Source: Hyphomicrobiaceae bacterium
GTDB taxonomy: Bacteria; Pseudomonadota; Alphaproteobacteria; Rhizobiales; Ancalomicrobiaceae
Direction of reading: 5' to 3'
DNA: 40,773 nucleotides
NCBI GenBank assembly: GCA_016793065.1
Contig: JAEULV010000018.1
Span: forward strand, 1-40,773
In this document: positions 32,285 to 40,773 of the stretch, in pieces
Layout: the number at the start of each line of letters is the position of its first letter
Position numbering within the stretch: position 1 is the stretch's first letter
Made by a program: the position numbers and the translations under genes
Notes under the pieces: model-generated
Told to the model about the DNA's origin: nothing
Seen by the model: only the letters and a program-made list of their open reading frames with translations
Database searches by the model: none

Positions 32285-32767
32285 ATGCGCATCTCGATCT
32301 TTGCCATTGGCCGCATGAAGCAGGGGCCGGAGCGCGAGCTGGTCGAGCGCTATCTCGACCGCTGCGGCAAATCCGGCAAATCCCTCGGCTTCAGCCGCTT
32401 CGACGTGCGCGAATGGGACGAATCCCGCGCCGCCCGCGCCGAGGAGCGCAAGGCCGAGGAGGCCCGCCACATCCTGACGGCGCTTACCCCCGGCGCCGTG
32501 CTGGTGGCGCTGGACGAACGCGGCCGCAGCCCCTCGAGCCCGGATTTCGCCGAGCGTCTCGGCGCCTGGCGCGATGCCGGCCGCCCGGAAGCGGTCTATG
32601 CCATCGGCGGTCCCGACGGCCACGGCGACGACATCCGCGCCCGCGCCGACCTCGTCCTGTCGTTCGGCGCCATGACCTGGCCGCACCAGCTGGTGCGGCT
32701 GATGCTGGCCGAGCAGATCTACCGCGCCACCACCATCCTTTCCGGCCACCCCTATCACCGCGTCTGA
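32285..32767 (+). CDS. rlmH: 23S rRNA pseudouridine-1915 N3-methyltransferase RlmH
   Basis: A 160-residue SPOUT-class methyltransferase that modifies position 1915 in helix 69 of 23S rRNA on the assembled ribosome. It has the full family length, starting MRISIFAIGRMKQGPERELV. The SAM-binding knot region is visible as LDERGRSPSS, YAIGGPDGHG and LSFGAMTWPHQLVRLMLAEQ, ending in IYRATTILSGHPYHR. It lies after rsfS, with which it shares a ribosome-related function and probably a transcript. Confidence 0.97.
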   Translation: MRISIFAIGRMKQGPERELVERYLDRCGKSGKSLGFSRFDVREWDESRAARAEERKAEEARHILTALTPGAVLVALDERGRSPSSPDFAERLGAWRDAGRPEAVYAIGGPDGHGDDIRARADLVLSFGAMTWPHQLVRLMLAEQIYRATTILSGHPYHRV

Positions 32768-33058
32768 CCGGTCGCCCCAAGCGCCGACGGCCAAGCCGGA
32801 TGACGCAAGTGTGATCGCCGCCTCAGCGCCCCGCCGCGCCGGCACAGGCTGCGCTCCATCGCGCCAACCCGCGGGCGGACCTCATGATTTGCCGACGGAA
32901 GCGCGATTCCCCCGAAGCACGCGTCAAGGGTCGCCGACGAATCCGGCAAACCGCCAGAATTTCGGCGAAAATCTCAGGCTCGCTTTTCGCAACGGCGCCT
33001 CGCGCCCTATATGCTCGGCACTGACAGGCTGGGCGATTCGGATAATCTGAGCCAAACC
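32768..33058. other. Intergenic region between rlmH and the envC-like gene
   Basis: About 290 bases without a supported gene. The frame of the downstream gene is open from TTG/ATG candidates at 33011, but I see no strong promoter or terminator here. Confidence 0.35.
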
Positions 33059-34438
33059 ATGCGGCATGCACCCGATCCGCGATCGAGACCGACGCCCCGG
33101 CATTTCCCGGTCATGGCCGCGTCTCTCGCCCAGGCGCTGGTGTTGAGCGGCCTGCTGGCGGTGGTTCCCGCCGGCCCGGCTCGCCCCGAGCCGGCGCCCG
33201 CCGCAACCGAAACCGCCGCCGACCGCAAGCGCCGCACCGAGGCCGAGCTCGACACGCTCGCCCGCGAGATCCAGCTCGGCGTCGAGCGGCAATCGCAATT
33301 GCGCACCGAGATCGACACGCTGGAGAAAGACCGCATCCGCCTCGCCGAGAAGATGCTGGCGACGGCCGGCCGCATCCAGAAACTCGAGGCCGACATCGCC
33401 CGCACCGAGACCCGCGTCGGTGCCATCGAGGAGCGCGCCGGCCGCATCCGCGATTCGCTCGCCGCCCGCAAGGCCGTGCTTGGCCAGGTGCTCGCGGCGC
33501 TGCAGCGCATGGGCCGCAAGCCGCCGCCGGCAGTCGCCGTCCGGCCGGAGGACGCGCTCACCGCCGTGCGCAGCGCCATCCTGCTCGGCGCCGTGCTGCC
33601 GGAACTGCGCGCCGAGGCCGAGCGGCTGGCGACCGACCTTGGCGAACTTGTGCGGCTGAAGCAGCAGGCCGCCGCCGAGCGCGACGCCTTCCGTGCCGAC
33701 GTCACCGCCCTGGTCGAGGAGCGCGGCCGCCTGCAGCTGTTGCAGGACGAGCGCAAGACCGCCCGCGCCGACCAGCAGAAGAAGCTCGACGAGGAACGCC
33801 AGCGCTCGGCCGAGCTGGCGACCCGCGCCACCAGCCTCAAGGACCTGATCGGCCGGCTCGAAACCGAGGTCGACGGTGCCCGCCGCGCCGCCGAGGCCGC
33901 CCGCCGCGCCGAGGAAGCCGCCCGTGGCCGCGAGGCCCTCGACCCGAAGCAGCGCCTCGCCGCCCTCTCCGATCCCGGCCGGCTGCAGCCCGCCGTCGAA
34001 TTCGCCAGCCGGCGCGGCGAGCTGACGCGCCCGGTTGCCGGCGCGCTGGCACGAAGTTTCGGCGAGGGCGACGGTTTTGGTGGCACGAACAAGGGAATTA
34101 TGATCAATACCCGGCCGGGAGCCCAGGTGACGAGCCCGGCCGATGGCTGGGTGGTTTATTCCGGTCCGTTCCGCAGTTACGGCCAACTCTTGATCATCAA
34201 TGCCGGCGGTGGGTATCATCTGGTCCTGGCGGGTATGGATCGGATCGATGCCGAGCTGGGGCAGTTCGTGTTGGCTGGCGAACCGGTGGGCGTGATGGGC
34301 GCGCGCCGGATCGCGAGCATCGCCTCGGATGGGGGTAACACCCAGTCTGTTCTTTATGTGGAATTCCGCAAGGACGGAGTTTCGATTGATCCGGGTCCCT
34401 GGTGGACCCAAACCCAGGATGAAAGGGTTCGCGGATAA
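33059..34438 (+). CDS. EnvC-like murein hydrolase activator (degenerate LytM domain)
   Basis: A protein of about 459 residues, exported to the periplasm: a hydrophobic segment (MAASLAQALVLSGLLAVVPA, from about residue 19) acts as the signal. Residues 60-300 are a long coiled coil rich in Glu, Arg and Ala. The C-terminal 130 residues are an M23/LytM domain (SFGEGDGFGGTNKGIMINTR to VLAGEPVGVMG). The zinc ligands of active LytM enzymes are altered (N in GGTNKGI, HLVLAG in place of HxH). It is therefore expected to activate amidases at the division site and not to cut peptidoglycan itself. ATG 33059 is chosen; 33011 and 33113 are alternatives. Its stop overlaps the ctpA start (TAATG). Confidence 0.88.
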   Translation: MRHAPDPRSRPTPRHFPVMAASLAQALVLSGLLAVVPAGPARPEPAPAATETAADRKRRTEAELDTLAREIQLGVERQSQLRTEIDTLEKDRIRLAEKMLATAGRIQKLEADIARTETRVGAIEERAGRIRDSLAARKAVLGQVLAALQRMGRKPPPAVAVRPEDALTAVRSAILLGAVLPELRAEAERLATDLGELVRLKQQAAAERDAFRADVTALVEERGRLQLLQDERKTARADQQKKLDEERQRSAELATRATSLKDLIGRLETEVDGARRAAEAARRAEEAARGREALDPKQRLAALSDPGRLQPAVEFASRRGELTRPVAGALARSFGEGDGFGGTNKGIMINTRPGAQVTSPADGWVVYSGPFRSYGQLLIINAGGGYHLVLAGMDRIDAELGQFVLAGEPVGVMGARRIASIASDGGNTQSVLYVEFRKDGVSIDPGPWWTQTQDERVRG

Positions 34439-35772
34439 TGCGCAAGCTCTCGCTGTTGATGTTCGGCGCTCTGGTGGGCGTTGGCGCCACCGTTGCGATC
34501 AACCACGGCAAGGAACTCGTCTCCGGCACGGCCTATGCCGCCGGCTCGGCCGAGACCTACCGCCAGCTCAACCTGTTCGGCGACGTGTTCGAACGGGTTC
34601 GGGCTGACTATGTCGAGGCTCCCGACGATTCCAAGCTGATCGAGGCGGCGATCAACGGCATGCTGTCGTCGCTCGATCCGCATTCGAGCTACATGTCGCC
34701 GAAGAACTTCAAGGACATGCAGGTGCAGACCCGCGGTGAATTCGGCGGGCTCGGCATCGAGGTGACCATGGAGGACAACCTGGTCAAGGTCGTCACCCCG
34801 ATCGACGACACCCCGGCCGCCCGCGCCGGCGTCCGCTCCGGCGACTTCATCGTCAAGCTCGACGGCGAGGCGGTTCAGGGCCTCACCCTCAATCAGGCCG
34901 TCGACAAGATGCGCGGCCCGGTCAACACCCCGATCACCCTGACCCTGAAGCGCGAGGGCGTCGCCGATCCGCTCGAGATCAAGATCGTCCGCGACGTCAT
35001 CCGCATTCGCGCCGTCCGCTTCCGCCCCGAGGGCGAAATCGGCTATCTGCGCATCACCCAGTTCAACGAGCAGACCTTCGACAATCTGAAGGAAGGCATC
35101 GACAAACTGAAGAGCCAGATCGGCTCCGACAAGATCAAGGGCTACGTCCTCGACCTGCGCAACAATCCCGGCGGCCTGCTCGACCAGTCGATCTCGGTGT
35201 CGGACGCGTTCCTGGAAAAGGGCGAGATCGTCTCCACCCGCGGTCGTCACGCCGAGGAAACCATGCGTCAGAACGCCCGCGCCGGCGATCTGACCAACGG
35301 CAAGCCGATCATCGTGCTGGTCAATGGCGGCTCGGCCTCGGCCTCCGAGATCGTCGCCGGCGCCCTGCAGGACCACCGCCGCGCCACCGTCGTCGGCACC
35401 CGGTCGTTCGGCAAGGGCTCGGTCCAGACCATCATCCCGCTCGGCCAGAACGGCGCCCTGCGCCTGACCACAGCGCGCTACTACACCCCCTCCGGCCGCT
35501 CGATCCAGGCCAAGGGCATCGATCCCGACATCGAGGTGGTGCAGGACACGCCGGAACAGCTCAAGGGCAAGGACGCCACCCAGGGCGAGGCCGCGCTCAA
35601 GGGCCACCTGCAGAACAAGGAAGGCGGCGAGGAACGCGGCGGTTCGCAGGCCTATGTGCCGCCGGACCAGAAGGACGACAAGGCGCTGAACTACGCCTTC
35701 GACCTCCTGCGCGGCATCAAGGTCAATTCGGCCTTCCCGCCGTCGCCCTCCAAGGTCGTCGTGCCGAACTGA
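34438..35772 (+). CDS. ctpA: C-terminal processing protease CtpA (S41)
   Basis: A 444-residue periplasmic serine protease with an N-terminal signal/anchor (MRKLSLLMFGALVGVGATVA). A PDZ domain (about residues 85-170, GEFGGLGIEVTMEDNLVKVV and ARAGVRSGDFIVKLDGEAV) precedes the S41 catalytic domain. The Ser-Lys dyad is S301 (GGSASASEIVAG) and K326 (SFGKGSVQT). Family members trim C-termini of envelope proteins and, with EnvC-like activators, control peptidoglycan hydrolases. The one-base overlap with the envC-like gene supports this partnership. A strong terminator follows at 35835. Confidence 0.96.
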   Translation: MRKLSLLMFGALVGVGATVAINHGKELVSGTAYAAGSAETYRQLNLFGDVFERVRADYVEAPDDSKLIEAAINGMLSSLDPHSSYMSPKNFKDMQVQTRGEFGGLGIEVTMEDNLVKVVTPIDDTPAARAGVRSGDFIVKLDGEAVQGLTLNQAVDKMRGPVNTPITLTLKREGVADPLEIKIVRDVIRIRAVRFRPEGEIGYLRITQFNEQTFDNLKEGIDKLKSQIGSDKIKGYVLDLRNNPGGLLDQSISVSDAFLEKGEIVSTRGRHAEETMRQNARAGDLTNGKPIIVLVNGGSASASEIVAGALQDHRRATVVGTRSFGKGSVQTIIPLGQNGALRLTTARYYTPSGRSIQAKGIDPDIEVVQDTPEQLKGKDATQGEAALKGHLQNKEGGEERGGSQAYVPPDQKDDKALNYAFDLLRGIKVNSAFPPSPSKVVVPN

Positions 35773-35834
35773 GCCTCCGCCTGCCGGCGCGGTCGACTTG
35801 ATAACCCGCCGGTCAGACAAGTTTATGATCCGTT

Positions 35835-35870
35835 AAGGCCGCCTTGCGACAGTGTCGCGGGCGGCCTTTT
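35835..35870 (+). terminator. Strong rho-independent terminator after ctpA
   Basis: AAGGCCGCC (35835-35843) pairs perfectly with GGCGGCCTT (35860-35868), enclosing a second stem GCGAC/GTCGC (35846-35850 with 35854-35858), and runs into TTTT. It ends the rsfS-to-ctpA stretch. Confidence 0.88.
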
Positions 35871-35970
35871 CGATTCGCGTCCCGCGAGGCGACCGGGCCC
35901 GAACGGTTTGGCACCCCGGCGCCGCGCTGCGCCGTCCGTGCCGCCCCGACGAGCGGAGCAGGAAGCGATC

Positions 35971-37134
35971 ATGGCGGGTTCGGATCTCAATGCGCCGCTG
36001 GGAGTGGGAGCCAAGCCGAAGCGCCGGCTGCTGCCCCGCCTGCCGAAACTGCCGCTCGGCTTCATCGGCGTCACCCTGATCGTATCCATTCTTGCCGGCG
36101 CGGTGATGTGGGCCTCCCTCGTCGACGATCCCCATGGCGGCGAGCCGATCGCTGTCGTCTCGCTCGATCGCACCCGTGGCCACGGCCTCAGCGGCGGCGC
36201 CGTCCAGGTCGCCGAGCCCGGACGCGGCAACGAACCGGTCAAGGTCGTCGACGGCGCTCCGGCCGGATCCGCCGGACGCGGTCCCGCCGATCCGACCCGC
36301 ATCGGCGGCGGCGCCACGCCCGACGGCCCGCTCTCCAGCGCCCCGGTCAAGGAAATCACCGAAATGGGCCGCCACGGCCCCCTGCCCAAGCTCGGCCTCG
36401 ACGGCGCCCGGCCGATGGACATCTACGCCCGCCCGATCGGTCGCGAACTCGGCGGCGGCGCCAAGGTGGTGATCATCGTCACCGGCCTCGGCCTCAGCCA
36501 GACCGGCACCGACCTGGCGCTGAAGCTGTTGCCGCCCTCGGCGACGCTCGCCTTCGCCCCCTACGGCTCCAGTCTCGACCGCTGGATGAACCGCGCCCGC
36601 TCCACCGGCCACGAGATCCTGATCCAGCTGCCGATGGAGCCGTTCGACTATCCCGACAACGACCCCGGCCCGCAGACCCTGCTGAGCAGTCTGTCGAGCG
36701 AGGCCAATGTCGACCGGCTGCACTGGGTGATGTCGCGCATGACCAATTATGCCGGCGTCATCAGCCACATGGGCGCCCGCTTCACCTCCGACGCCAACGC
36801 CATCGGCCCGGTGATGAAGGAAATCGGCAGTCGTGGCCTGTTCTACGTCGACGACGGCGCCTCCGCCCGCTCGCTTGCCGCCGACACCGCCCGCGAGAAC
36901 CGCGCGCCGTTCCTGCGTTCCGACGTCATCCTCGACGCCGCCGCCAACGAACAGTCGATCGACGCCCGCCTGATCCAGCTCGAGGGCCTCGCCCGCCAGC
37001 GCGGCATCGCCGTCGGCCTTGCGTCCGCCCTGCCGATCTCCATGCGCAAGATCTCCGAATGGGCCAAGACCCTGGAAAATCGCGGCCTCGTGCTCGTCCC
37101 CGCCTCGGTCGGCGCCCGCGGCGGCCAGAGCTGA
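35971..37134 (+). CDS. Divergent polysaccharide deacetylase family protein
   Basis: A 387-residue protein with an N-terminal membrane anchor (GFIGVTLIVSILAGAVMWAS, residues about 30-50) and a low-complexity Gly/Ala/Pro linker. A periplasmic domain follows from about residue 165 (KVVIIVTGLGLSQTGTDLAL). It contains ATLAFAPYGSSLDRWMNRAR, GHEILIQLPMEPFDYPDNDP and YVDDGASARSLA, the signature of the divergent polysaccharide deacetylase (DUF610/YibQ) family. Many catalytic residues of true NodB deacetylases are altered in this family, so the activity is uncertain. AGGA nine bases upstream supports ATG 35971. It follows the ctpA terminator and so probably has its own promoter. Confidence 0.9.
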   Translation: MAGSDLNAPLGVGAKPKRRLLPRLPKLPLGFIGVTLIVSILAGAVMWASLVDDPHGGEPIAVVSLDRTRGHGLSGGAVQVAEPGRGNEPVKVVDGAPAGSAGRGPADPTRIGGGATPDGPLSSAPVKEITEMGRHGPLPKLGLDGARPMDIYARPIGRELGGGAKVVIIVTGLGLSQTGTDLALKLLPPSATLAFAPYGSSLDRWMNRARSTGHEILIQLPMEPFDYPDNDPGPQTLLSSLSSEANVDRLHWVMSRMTNYAGVISHMGARFTSDANAIGPVMKEIGSRGLFYVDDGASARSLAADTARENRAPFLRSDVILDAAANEQSIDARLIQLEGLARQRGIAVGLASALPISMRKISEWAKTLENRGLVLVPASVGARGGQS

Positions 37135-37304
37135 CGCGCCTCGCTGGCCGCGCCGCGCCTCTTCGGCGAACCGGGCCGCAGGTTTCGGTTCCGTCCGGGC
37201 GTGACCTGCGCTAGATCAGGTGTCGATGGATTTGCGCCGGCTTTTGCGCGTCACGACGCCGGCAAGCCGAGATCGAACCGCCGTTTCCGGCGTGGAGCAC
37301 CGAC

Positions 37305-37817
37305 ATGACCGAAGCCGAATTCCTGGCGCTGCCCTATCGCCCCTGCGTCGGCATCATGCTGATCAATCGCGACGGACTGGTCTGGACCGGCCGCCGCTTC
37401 ATGGACGGCCAGGTCGAGCACACCGCCCCCGGCCACGAATGGCAGATGCCCCAGGGCGGCATCGATGCCGACGAGGACCCGTTCGAGGCTGCCAAGCGCG
37501 AATTGTGGGAGGAAACCAACGTCCGCAGCGCCACGCTGCTGGCCGAGGCCCCCGACTGGTACACCTACGACATCCCCCGTTCGGTCGTCGGCGCCCGCTG
37601 GAAGCACAAGTGGCGCGGCCAGTCGCAGAAATGGTTCGCCTTTCGCTTCGACGGCGACGAAAGCGAGATCGACATCCAGAACCCGCCGGCCGGCGAACAG
37701 GAATTCGCCGCCTGGGCTTGGCAGCGCATGGAGCGCCTGCCGGACATGATCATTCCGTTCAAGCGCCCGGTCTACGAAAAGGTCGTCGCCGCCTTCCGCC
37801 ATCTCGGCGCCGCCTGA
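37305..37817 (+). CDS. rppH: RNA pyrophosphohydrolase RppH (Nudix)
   Basis: A 170-residue Nudix hydrolase that removes pyrophosphate from 5' ends of mRNA and starts RNase E-dependent decay. The Nudix box [17 protein letters not shown] followed by WEETNV fits GX5EX7REUXEEXGU. The N-terminal [20 protein letters not shown], the WQMPQGGID entry and the region [14 protein letters not shown] are RppH specific. It lies in the rhizobial order after the deacetylase. 35 bases separate it from the AhpD-like gene. Confidence 0.96.
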   Translation: MTEAEFLALPYRPCVGIMLINRDGLVWTGRRFMDGQVEHTAPGHEWQMPQGGIDADEDPFEAAKRELWEETNVRSATLLAEAPDWYTYDIPRSVVGARWKHKWRGQSQKWFAFRFDGDESEIDIQNPPAGEQEFAAWAWQRMERLPDMIIPFKRPVYEKVVAAFRHLGAA

Positions 37818-37851
37818 CGCCCGCCGATCGCCGCCACCGGAGAGCCCACCC

Positions 37852-38253
37852 ATGTCGACCGTCCGTGTCCTTGCCGATGCCGAGCTCACCCCGGCGGCCG
37901 AGGCTGTCTTCGCCGATATCCGCGCCACCCGGAAGACCGATTTCGTCAACAATTTCTGGCGCGCCCTCGCCAACGACCCGGCGCTGCTGGAGCGCACCTG
38001 GTCGACGCTCAAGGCGGTGATGGCGCCCGGCGCCCTCGACCCCAAGTTCAAGGAAATGCTCTATATCGCCGTGTCGATCGCCAATGGCTGCGAATATTGC
38101 ATCCGCTCCCACACCACCGCCGCCCGCGCCAAGGGCATGTCCGAGGCCGAGTTCATGGAACTCGTCGCCGTCGTCGGCATGGCAAGCGAAACCAACCGGC
38201 TGGTGACCGCCCTGCAGGTTCCCGTCGACGACGCCTTCAAGGCCGCGCCCTGA
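37852..38253 (+). CDS. Carboxymuconolactone decarboxylase family (AhpD-like) protein
   Basis: A 133-residue all-helical protein of the CMD/AhpD family. The redox motif CEYCIRSH (C80, C83, H87) matches the CxxCxxxH site of AhpD-like alkylhydroperoxidases, and FKEMLYIAVSIANG precedes it as usual. It may act as a thiol peroxidase or disulfide reductase; substrate and partner are unknown. It starts just after rppH and probably shares its transcript. It converges with the DUF1674 gene. Confidence 0.87.
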   Translation: MSTVRVLADAELTPAAEAVFADIRATRKTDFVNNFWRALANDPALLERTWSTLKAVMAPGALDPKFKEMLYIAVSIANGCEYCIRSHTTAARAKGMSEAEFMELVAVVGMASETNRLVTALQVPVDDAFKAAP

Positions 38254-38268
38254 ACCGGCGTCACCCGT

Positions 38269-38565
38269 TCAGAAGTCGCAGGCGATGCCCTTCACTTCCC
38301 AGTCGCCGTAGCGGACCGGCTCCTGACCGCGCCGGCCGTTGATCTCGCGCGGCCGCGGCCGTGCCAGCCGTTCCGCCTCCAGCGCCTCGCGCCGGGCCTG
38401 CGCCTCGATCAGCGCCCGCTGCGCCGCCGGCGGCAGATCCTCGAAGCGCGGTCGCGCCGGCGCGGCCTCGACCGGGGCATCGCTGGTTTCGGGCTGGATT
38501 TCGGGCGCGGGATTGGACAAGGGCGGGACCTGAGCCTTGATGTTGCGGGCATTCCACCCCCACAT
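38269..38565 (-). CDS. DUF1674 / succinate dehydrogenase assembly factor 4-like protein
   Basis: A 98-residue protein. The C-terminal motif [20 protein letters not shown] followed by GIACDF is the DUF1674/SdhAF4 signature, a family that helps mature the succinate dehydrogenase flavoprotein in mitochondria and alphaproteobacteria. The N-terminal part is Pro/Ala-rich and variable. ATG 38565 is chosen, though the true start may be further downstream. Its start faces the htpX start, about 70 bases away, an arrangement seen in many rhizobia. Confidence 0.88.
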   Translation of the reverse strand: MWGWNARNIKAQVPPLSNPAPEIQPETSDAPVEAAPARPRFEDLPPAAQRALIEAQARREALEAERLARPRPREINGRRGQEPVRYGDWEVKGIACDF

Positions 38566-38633
38566 ATACCCCCATGCGCCGGCCGGGTGAACCCCGGGAT
38601 GAGGTACCGGCCCGTCGACTTTCGGGGATGATC

Positions 38634-39560
38634 ATGAACTACGCCAAGACCGCCCTGTTGCTTGCCGCCATGACCGCGCTGTTCATGGGGCTCGGCTACC
38701 TGTTCGGCGGCACGGGCGGCATGCTGATCGCCCTCGTCGTCGCCACCGGCATGAACCTGTTCAGCTACTGGAACGCCGACAGCATGGTGCTGTCGATGCA
38801 CGGCGCCGTCGAGGTCGACGAGCAGACCGCGCCCGAATTCGTCCGCATGGTCGCCGAGCTCGCCGCCCGCGCCGACCTGCCGATGCCGCGCGTCTACCTG
38901 ATCGAGGAAGACCAGCCCAACGCCTTCGCCACCGGCCGCCACCCGCAGCACGCCGCCGTCGCCGCCACCACCGGCATCCTGCGCATCCTGTCGCGCGACG
39001 AGCTCGCCGGCGTCATGGCCCACGAACTCGCCCACATCAAGAACCGCGACACCCTGATCATGACCATCACCGCCACCATTGCCGGCGCGATCTCGATGAT
39101 CGCCAATTTCGGCATGTTCTTCGGCGGCTCCTCCGATCGCGACAATCCCAATCGGCTCGGCTTTGTCGGCGTGCTGCTGGCGACGCTGGTGGCGCCGTTC
39201 GCCGCCATGATCGTTCAGATGGCCATCAGCCGCACCCGCGAATATGCCGCCGACCGCATGGGCGCCGAGATCAGCGGCAACCCGCGCGGCCTCGCTTCGG
39301 CCCTTGCGCGCATCTCCGGCGCGGCGCATGACATCCCCAATGCCCATGCCGAGGCGAATCCCGCCACCGCGCATATGTTCATCGTCAATCCGCTGTCCGG
39401 AGCCCGCATGGATAACCTGTTCTCGACCCATCCGGACCCGCAGAACCGCATCGACGCGCTCCTGTCGATGGAAGCCGGCATGATGCGCCCGGCCGCGCGC
39501 GGTCCCGCCTCGACCTCGGTTCCCCCCACCGGCGGCCGCCGCAAGGGTCCGTGGGCATGA
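38634..39560 (+). CDS. htpX: Membrane zinc metalloprotease HtpX
   Basis: A 308-residue inner-membrane M48 protease that degrades misfolded membrane proteins. Two N-terminal transmembrane helices ([38 protein letters not shown]) precede the catalytic domain with HELAH (residues 130-134) and the third zinc ligand E203 in REYAADRMG. Two more hydrophobic segments (about residues 145-165 and 180-195) follow the motif. GGGGA upstream supports ATG 38634; an ATG six bases earlier is less well spaced. The stop overlaps the next gene (ATGA). Confidence 0.97.
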   Translation: MNYAKTALLLAAMTALFMGLGYLFGGTGGMLIALVVATGMNLFSYWNADSMVLSMHGAVEVDEQTAPEFVRMVAELAARADLPMPRVYLIEEDQPNAFATGRHPQHAAVAATTGILRILSRDELAGVMAHELAHIKNRDTLIMTITATIAGAISMIANFGMFFGGSSDRDNPNRLGFVGVLLATLVAPFAAMIVQMAISRTREYAADRMGAEISGNPRGLASALARISGAAHDIPNAHAEANPATAHMFIVNPLSGARMDNLFSTHPDPQNRIDALLSMEAGMMRPAARGPASTSVPPTGGRRKGPWA

Positions 39561-40773
39561 GCGACGCGCCGAACGCTCCGCGCCGCGCCGGAAATCGCGC
39601 CGCGACCGCCAGCCGCAAGCCCGGCAACCGGCCCTCGGCCGCGCCCGGCCCCCGCCCCAAGCCCGGCCTGCAGGCCCGCCGCCTCGCCGCCGGCGTCGTC
39701 GCCCGCGTGCTCGAGGACCGTCAGCCGCTCGACGCCGAGCTGGAGCTGATGGCCGAGAAGCCCGCCTGGGCGACCCTGCCGGCGATCGACCGGGCGCTGG
39801 TGCGCGCCCTTGTCGGCATCACCATCCGCAAGCTCGGCCTGATCGACGACGCCCTGCGCTCGCTGATGGACCGCGCCCTGCCCGACAAGGCCGGCAATAC
39901 CCGCACCCATTTGCGCATCGGCGCCGCCCAGATCCTGTTCATGGACATCGCCGACCACGCCGCCGTGTCGATCGCCGTCGACCTCGTCGACGCCGACCCG
40001 CGCACCCGCACCTGGAAGGGCATGGTCAACGCCGTGCTGCGCAATCTCATTCGCGGCCGCGACGAGATCCTCGCCGGGCAGGATGCCACCCGCCAGGTCA
40101 TCCCGCTGTGGCTCTGGCGCCGCTGGACCGCCACGTATGGCGAGGAGGCGACCCGCGCCATCGGCGCCGGCCTGCTCGTCGATCCGCCCCTCGACCTCAC
40201 CGTCAAGGCCGATCCGGCGCTGTGGGCCGAGCGCCTCGGCGGCACGCTGCTGCCGACCGGCTCCATCCGCCTCGGCGAACACGGGCCGATCGAGGAACTC
40301 GACGGCTTCGTCGACGGCGCCTGGTGGGTGCAGGACGCCGCCGCCGCCATGCCCGCCCGCCTGCTCGGCGACATCGCCGGCCAGCGCGTCGCCGATCTCT
40401 GCGCCGCCCCCGGCGGCAAGACCGCCCAGCTCGCCGCCAAAGGTGCCATCGTCACCGCCGTCGACCAGTCCGCCAACCGGCTGAAGCGCCTTGCCGCCAA
40501 TCTCGGCCGCCTGCGCCTCGACGCCGAGACCATCACCGCCGACCTGACCGAATGGACGCCGGCCGAGCCGTTCGACGCCATCCTGCTCGATGCCCCCTGC
40601 TCCGCCACCGGCACGCTTCGCCGCAATCCCGACGTCGGCCGGGTCAAGTCGCCCGACGACATCGCCAAGCTGGCGACGATCCAGGCCGACATCCTCGCCC
40701 GCACCGTCGACTGGCTGAAGCCCGGCGGCACCCTGGTCTATTGCACCTGTTCGCTCGAGCCCGAGGAGGGCAC
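39557..40773 (+). CDS. RsmB-type 16S rRNA (cytosine-5) methyltransferase, 5' part
   Basis: The first 405 codons of a gene that continues beyond the window. A Pro/Arg-rich N-terminal tail (residues 1-40) precedes a NusB-like RNA-binding domain (about residues 40-170, containing [14 protein letters not shown] and [14 protein letters not shown]). The Rossmann methyltransferase follows, with the SAM motif [16 protein letters not shown]. The catalytic cysteines are C348 ([15 protein letters not shown]) and C398 ([11 protein letters not shown]). This layout defines RsmB/Fmu proteins, which methylate C967 of 16S rRNA in E. coli. ATG 39557 overlaps the htpX stop, so the two genes are coupled. Confidence 0.93.
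   Translation, partial: MSDAPNAPRRAGNRAATASRKPGNRPSAAPGPRPKPGLQARRLAAGVVARVLEDRQPLDAELELMAEKPAWATLPAIDRALVRALVGITIRKLGLIDDALRSLMDRALPDKAGNTRTHLRIGAAQILFMDIADHAAVSIAVDLVDADPRTRTWKGMVNAVLRNLIRGRDEILAGQDATRQVIPLWLWRRWTATYGEEATRAIGAGLLVDPPLDLTVKADPALWAERLGGTLLPTGSIRLGEHGPIEELDGFVDGAWWVQDAAAAMPARLLGDIAGQRVADLCAAPGGKTAQLAAKGAIVTAVDQSANRLKRLAANLGRLRLDAETITADLTEWTPAEPFDAILLDAPCSATGTLRRNPDVGRVKSPDDIAKLATIQADILARTVDWLKPGGTLVYCTCSLEPEEG

Noticed and set aside
1..40773. CRISPR arrays, rRNA genes, prophage structural genes or conjugation genes
   Set aside because: I saw no regularly spaced repeats, no rRNA sequence and no capsid, tail, relaxase or type IV secretion motifs in any frame.

Overview
The window is GC-rich chromosomal DNA of an alphaproteobacterium, most likely of the order Hyphomicrobiales (Rhizobiales). 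The evidence is the alphaproteobacterial LexA box (GAAC-N7-GAAC) in front of imuA, the rsfS-rlmH-envC-ctpA-deacetylase-rppH gene order, the DUF1674-htpX-rsmB cluster, and core genes rich in GCC, GGC and CTG codons. I cannot name the genus from the sequence alone.

Layout. (1) 1-7486 is core chromosome: the 3' end of asd with a strong terminator, a GNAT acetyltransferase, an MFS transporter of the UMF1/Atg22-like type, a small membrane protein, typA/bipA, thpR, and a yggT plus DUF167 pair. (2) 7487-7562 is tRNA-Ala(CGC). Its last 19 bases plus one more form attL, repeated exactly as attR at 24567-24586. Between them lies a genomic island of about 17 kb. It begins with a tyrosine integrase (DUF6538-type N-terminus), an HNH-like protein and an AlpA-type regulator. 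A second mobility module follows: an orphan protein resembling the RarA/MgsA C-terminal domain, overlapping a second tyrosine recombinase. Next is a tightly coupled type I restriction-modification operon, hsdM-fic-hsdS-(DUF91-like nuclease)-hsdR-(YgjP-like metallopeptidase). The island ends with an XRE regulator coupled to an NrdR-like zinc-ribbon protein and a small membrane protein. (3) 24587-31600 holds an SOS mutagenesis cassette, imuA-imuB-dnaE2, under a perfect LexA box and flanked by decayed pieces of two IS3-family elements. (4) 31725-40773 returns to core chromosome: rsfS, rlmH, envC-like, ctpA, a divergent polysaccharide deacetylase, rppH, an AhpD-like protein, the DUF1674/SdhAF4 gene, htpX and the first part of an rsmB-type methyltransferase.

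How the genes work together. The R-M operon has stop/start overlaps (ATGA or TGATG) at every junction except fic-hsdS. There a 167-base spacer and an 87-base relic of an older hsdM 3' end show that fic was spliced between hsdM and hsdS. The relic still ends in ATGA with hsdS, so the ancestral operon was hsdM-hsdS-nuclease-hsdR-protease, and an hsdM 3' end plus an AT-richer fic was added later. This composite defence operon is the most notable system in the window. Other points of interest are candidate integrase arm sites placed almost symmetrically inside both att cores, the orphan RarA-C-like gene with its Shine-Dalgarno sequence inside a hairpin, and the IS-bounded imu cassette sitting at a likely synteny break in front of rsfS.
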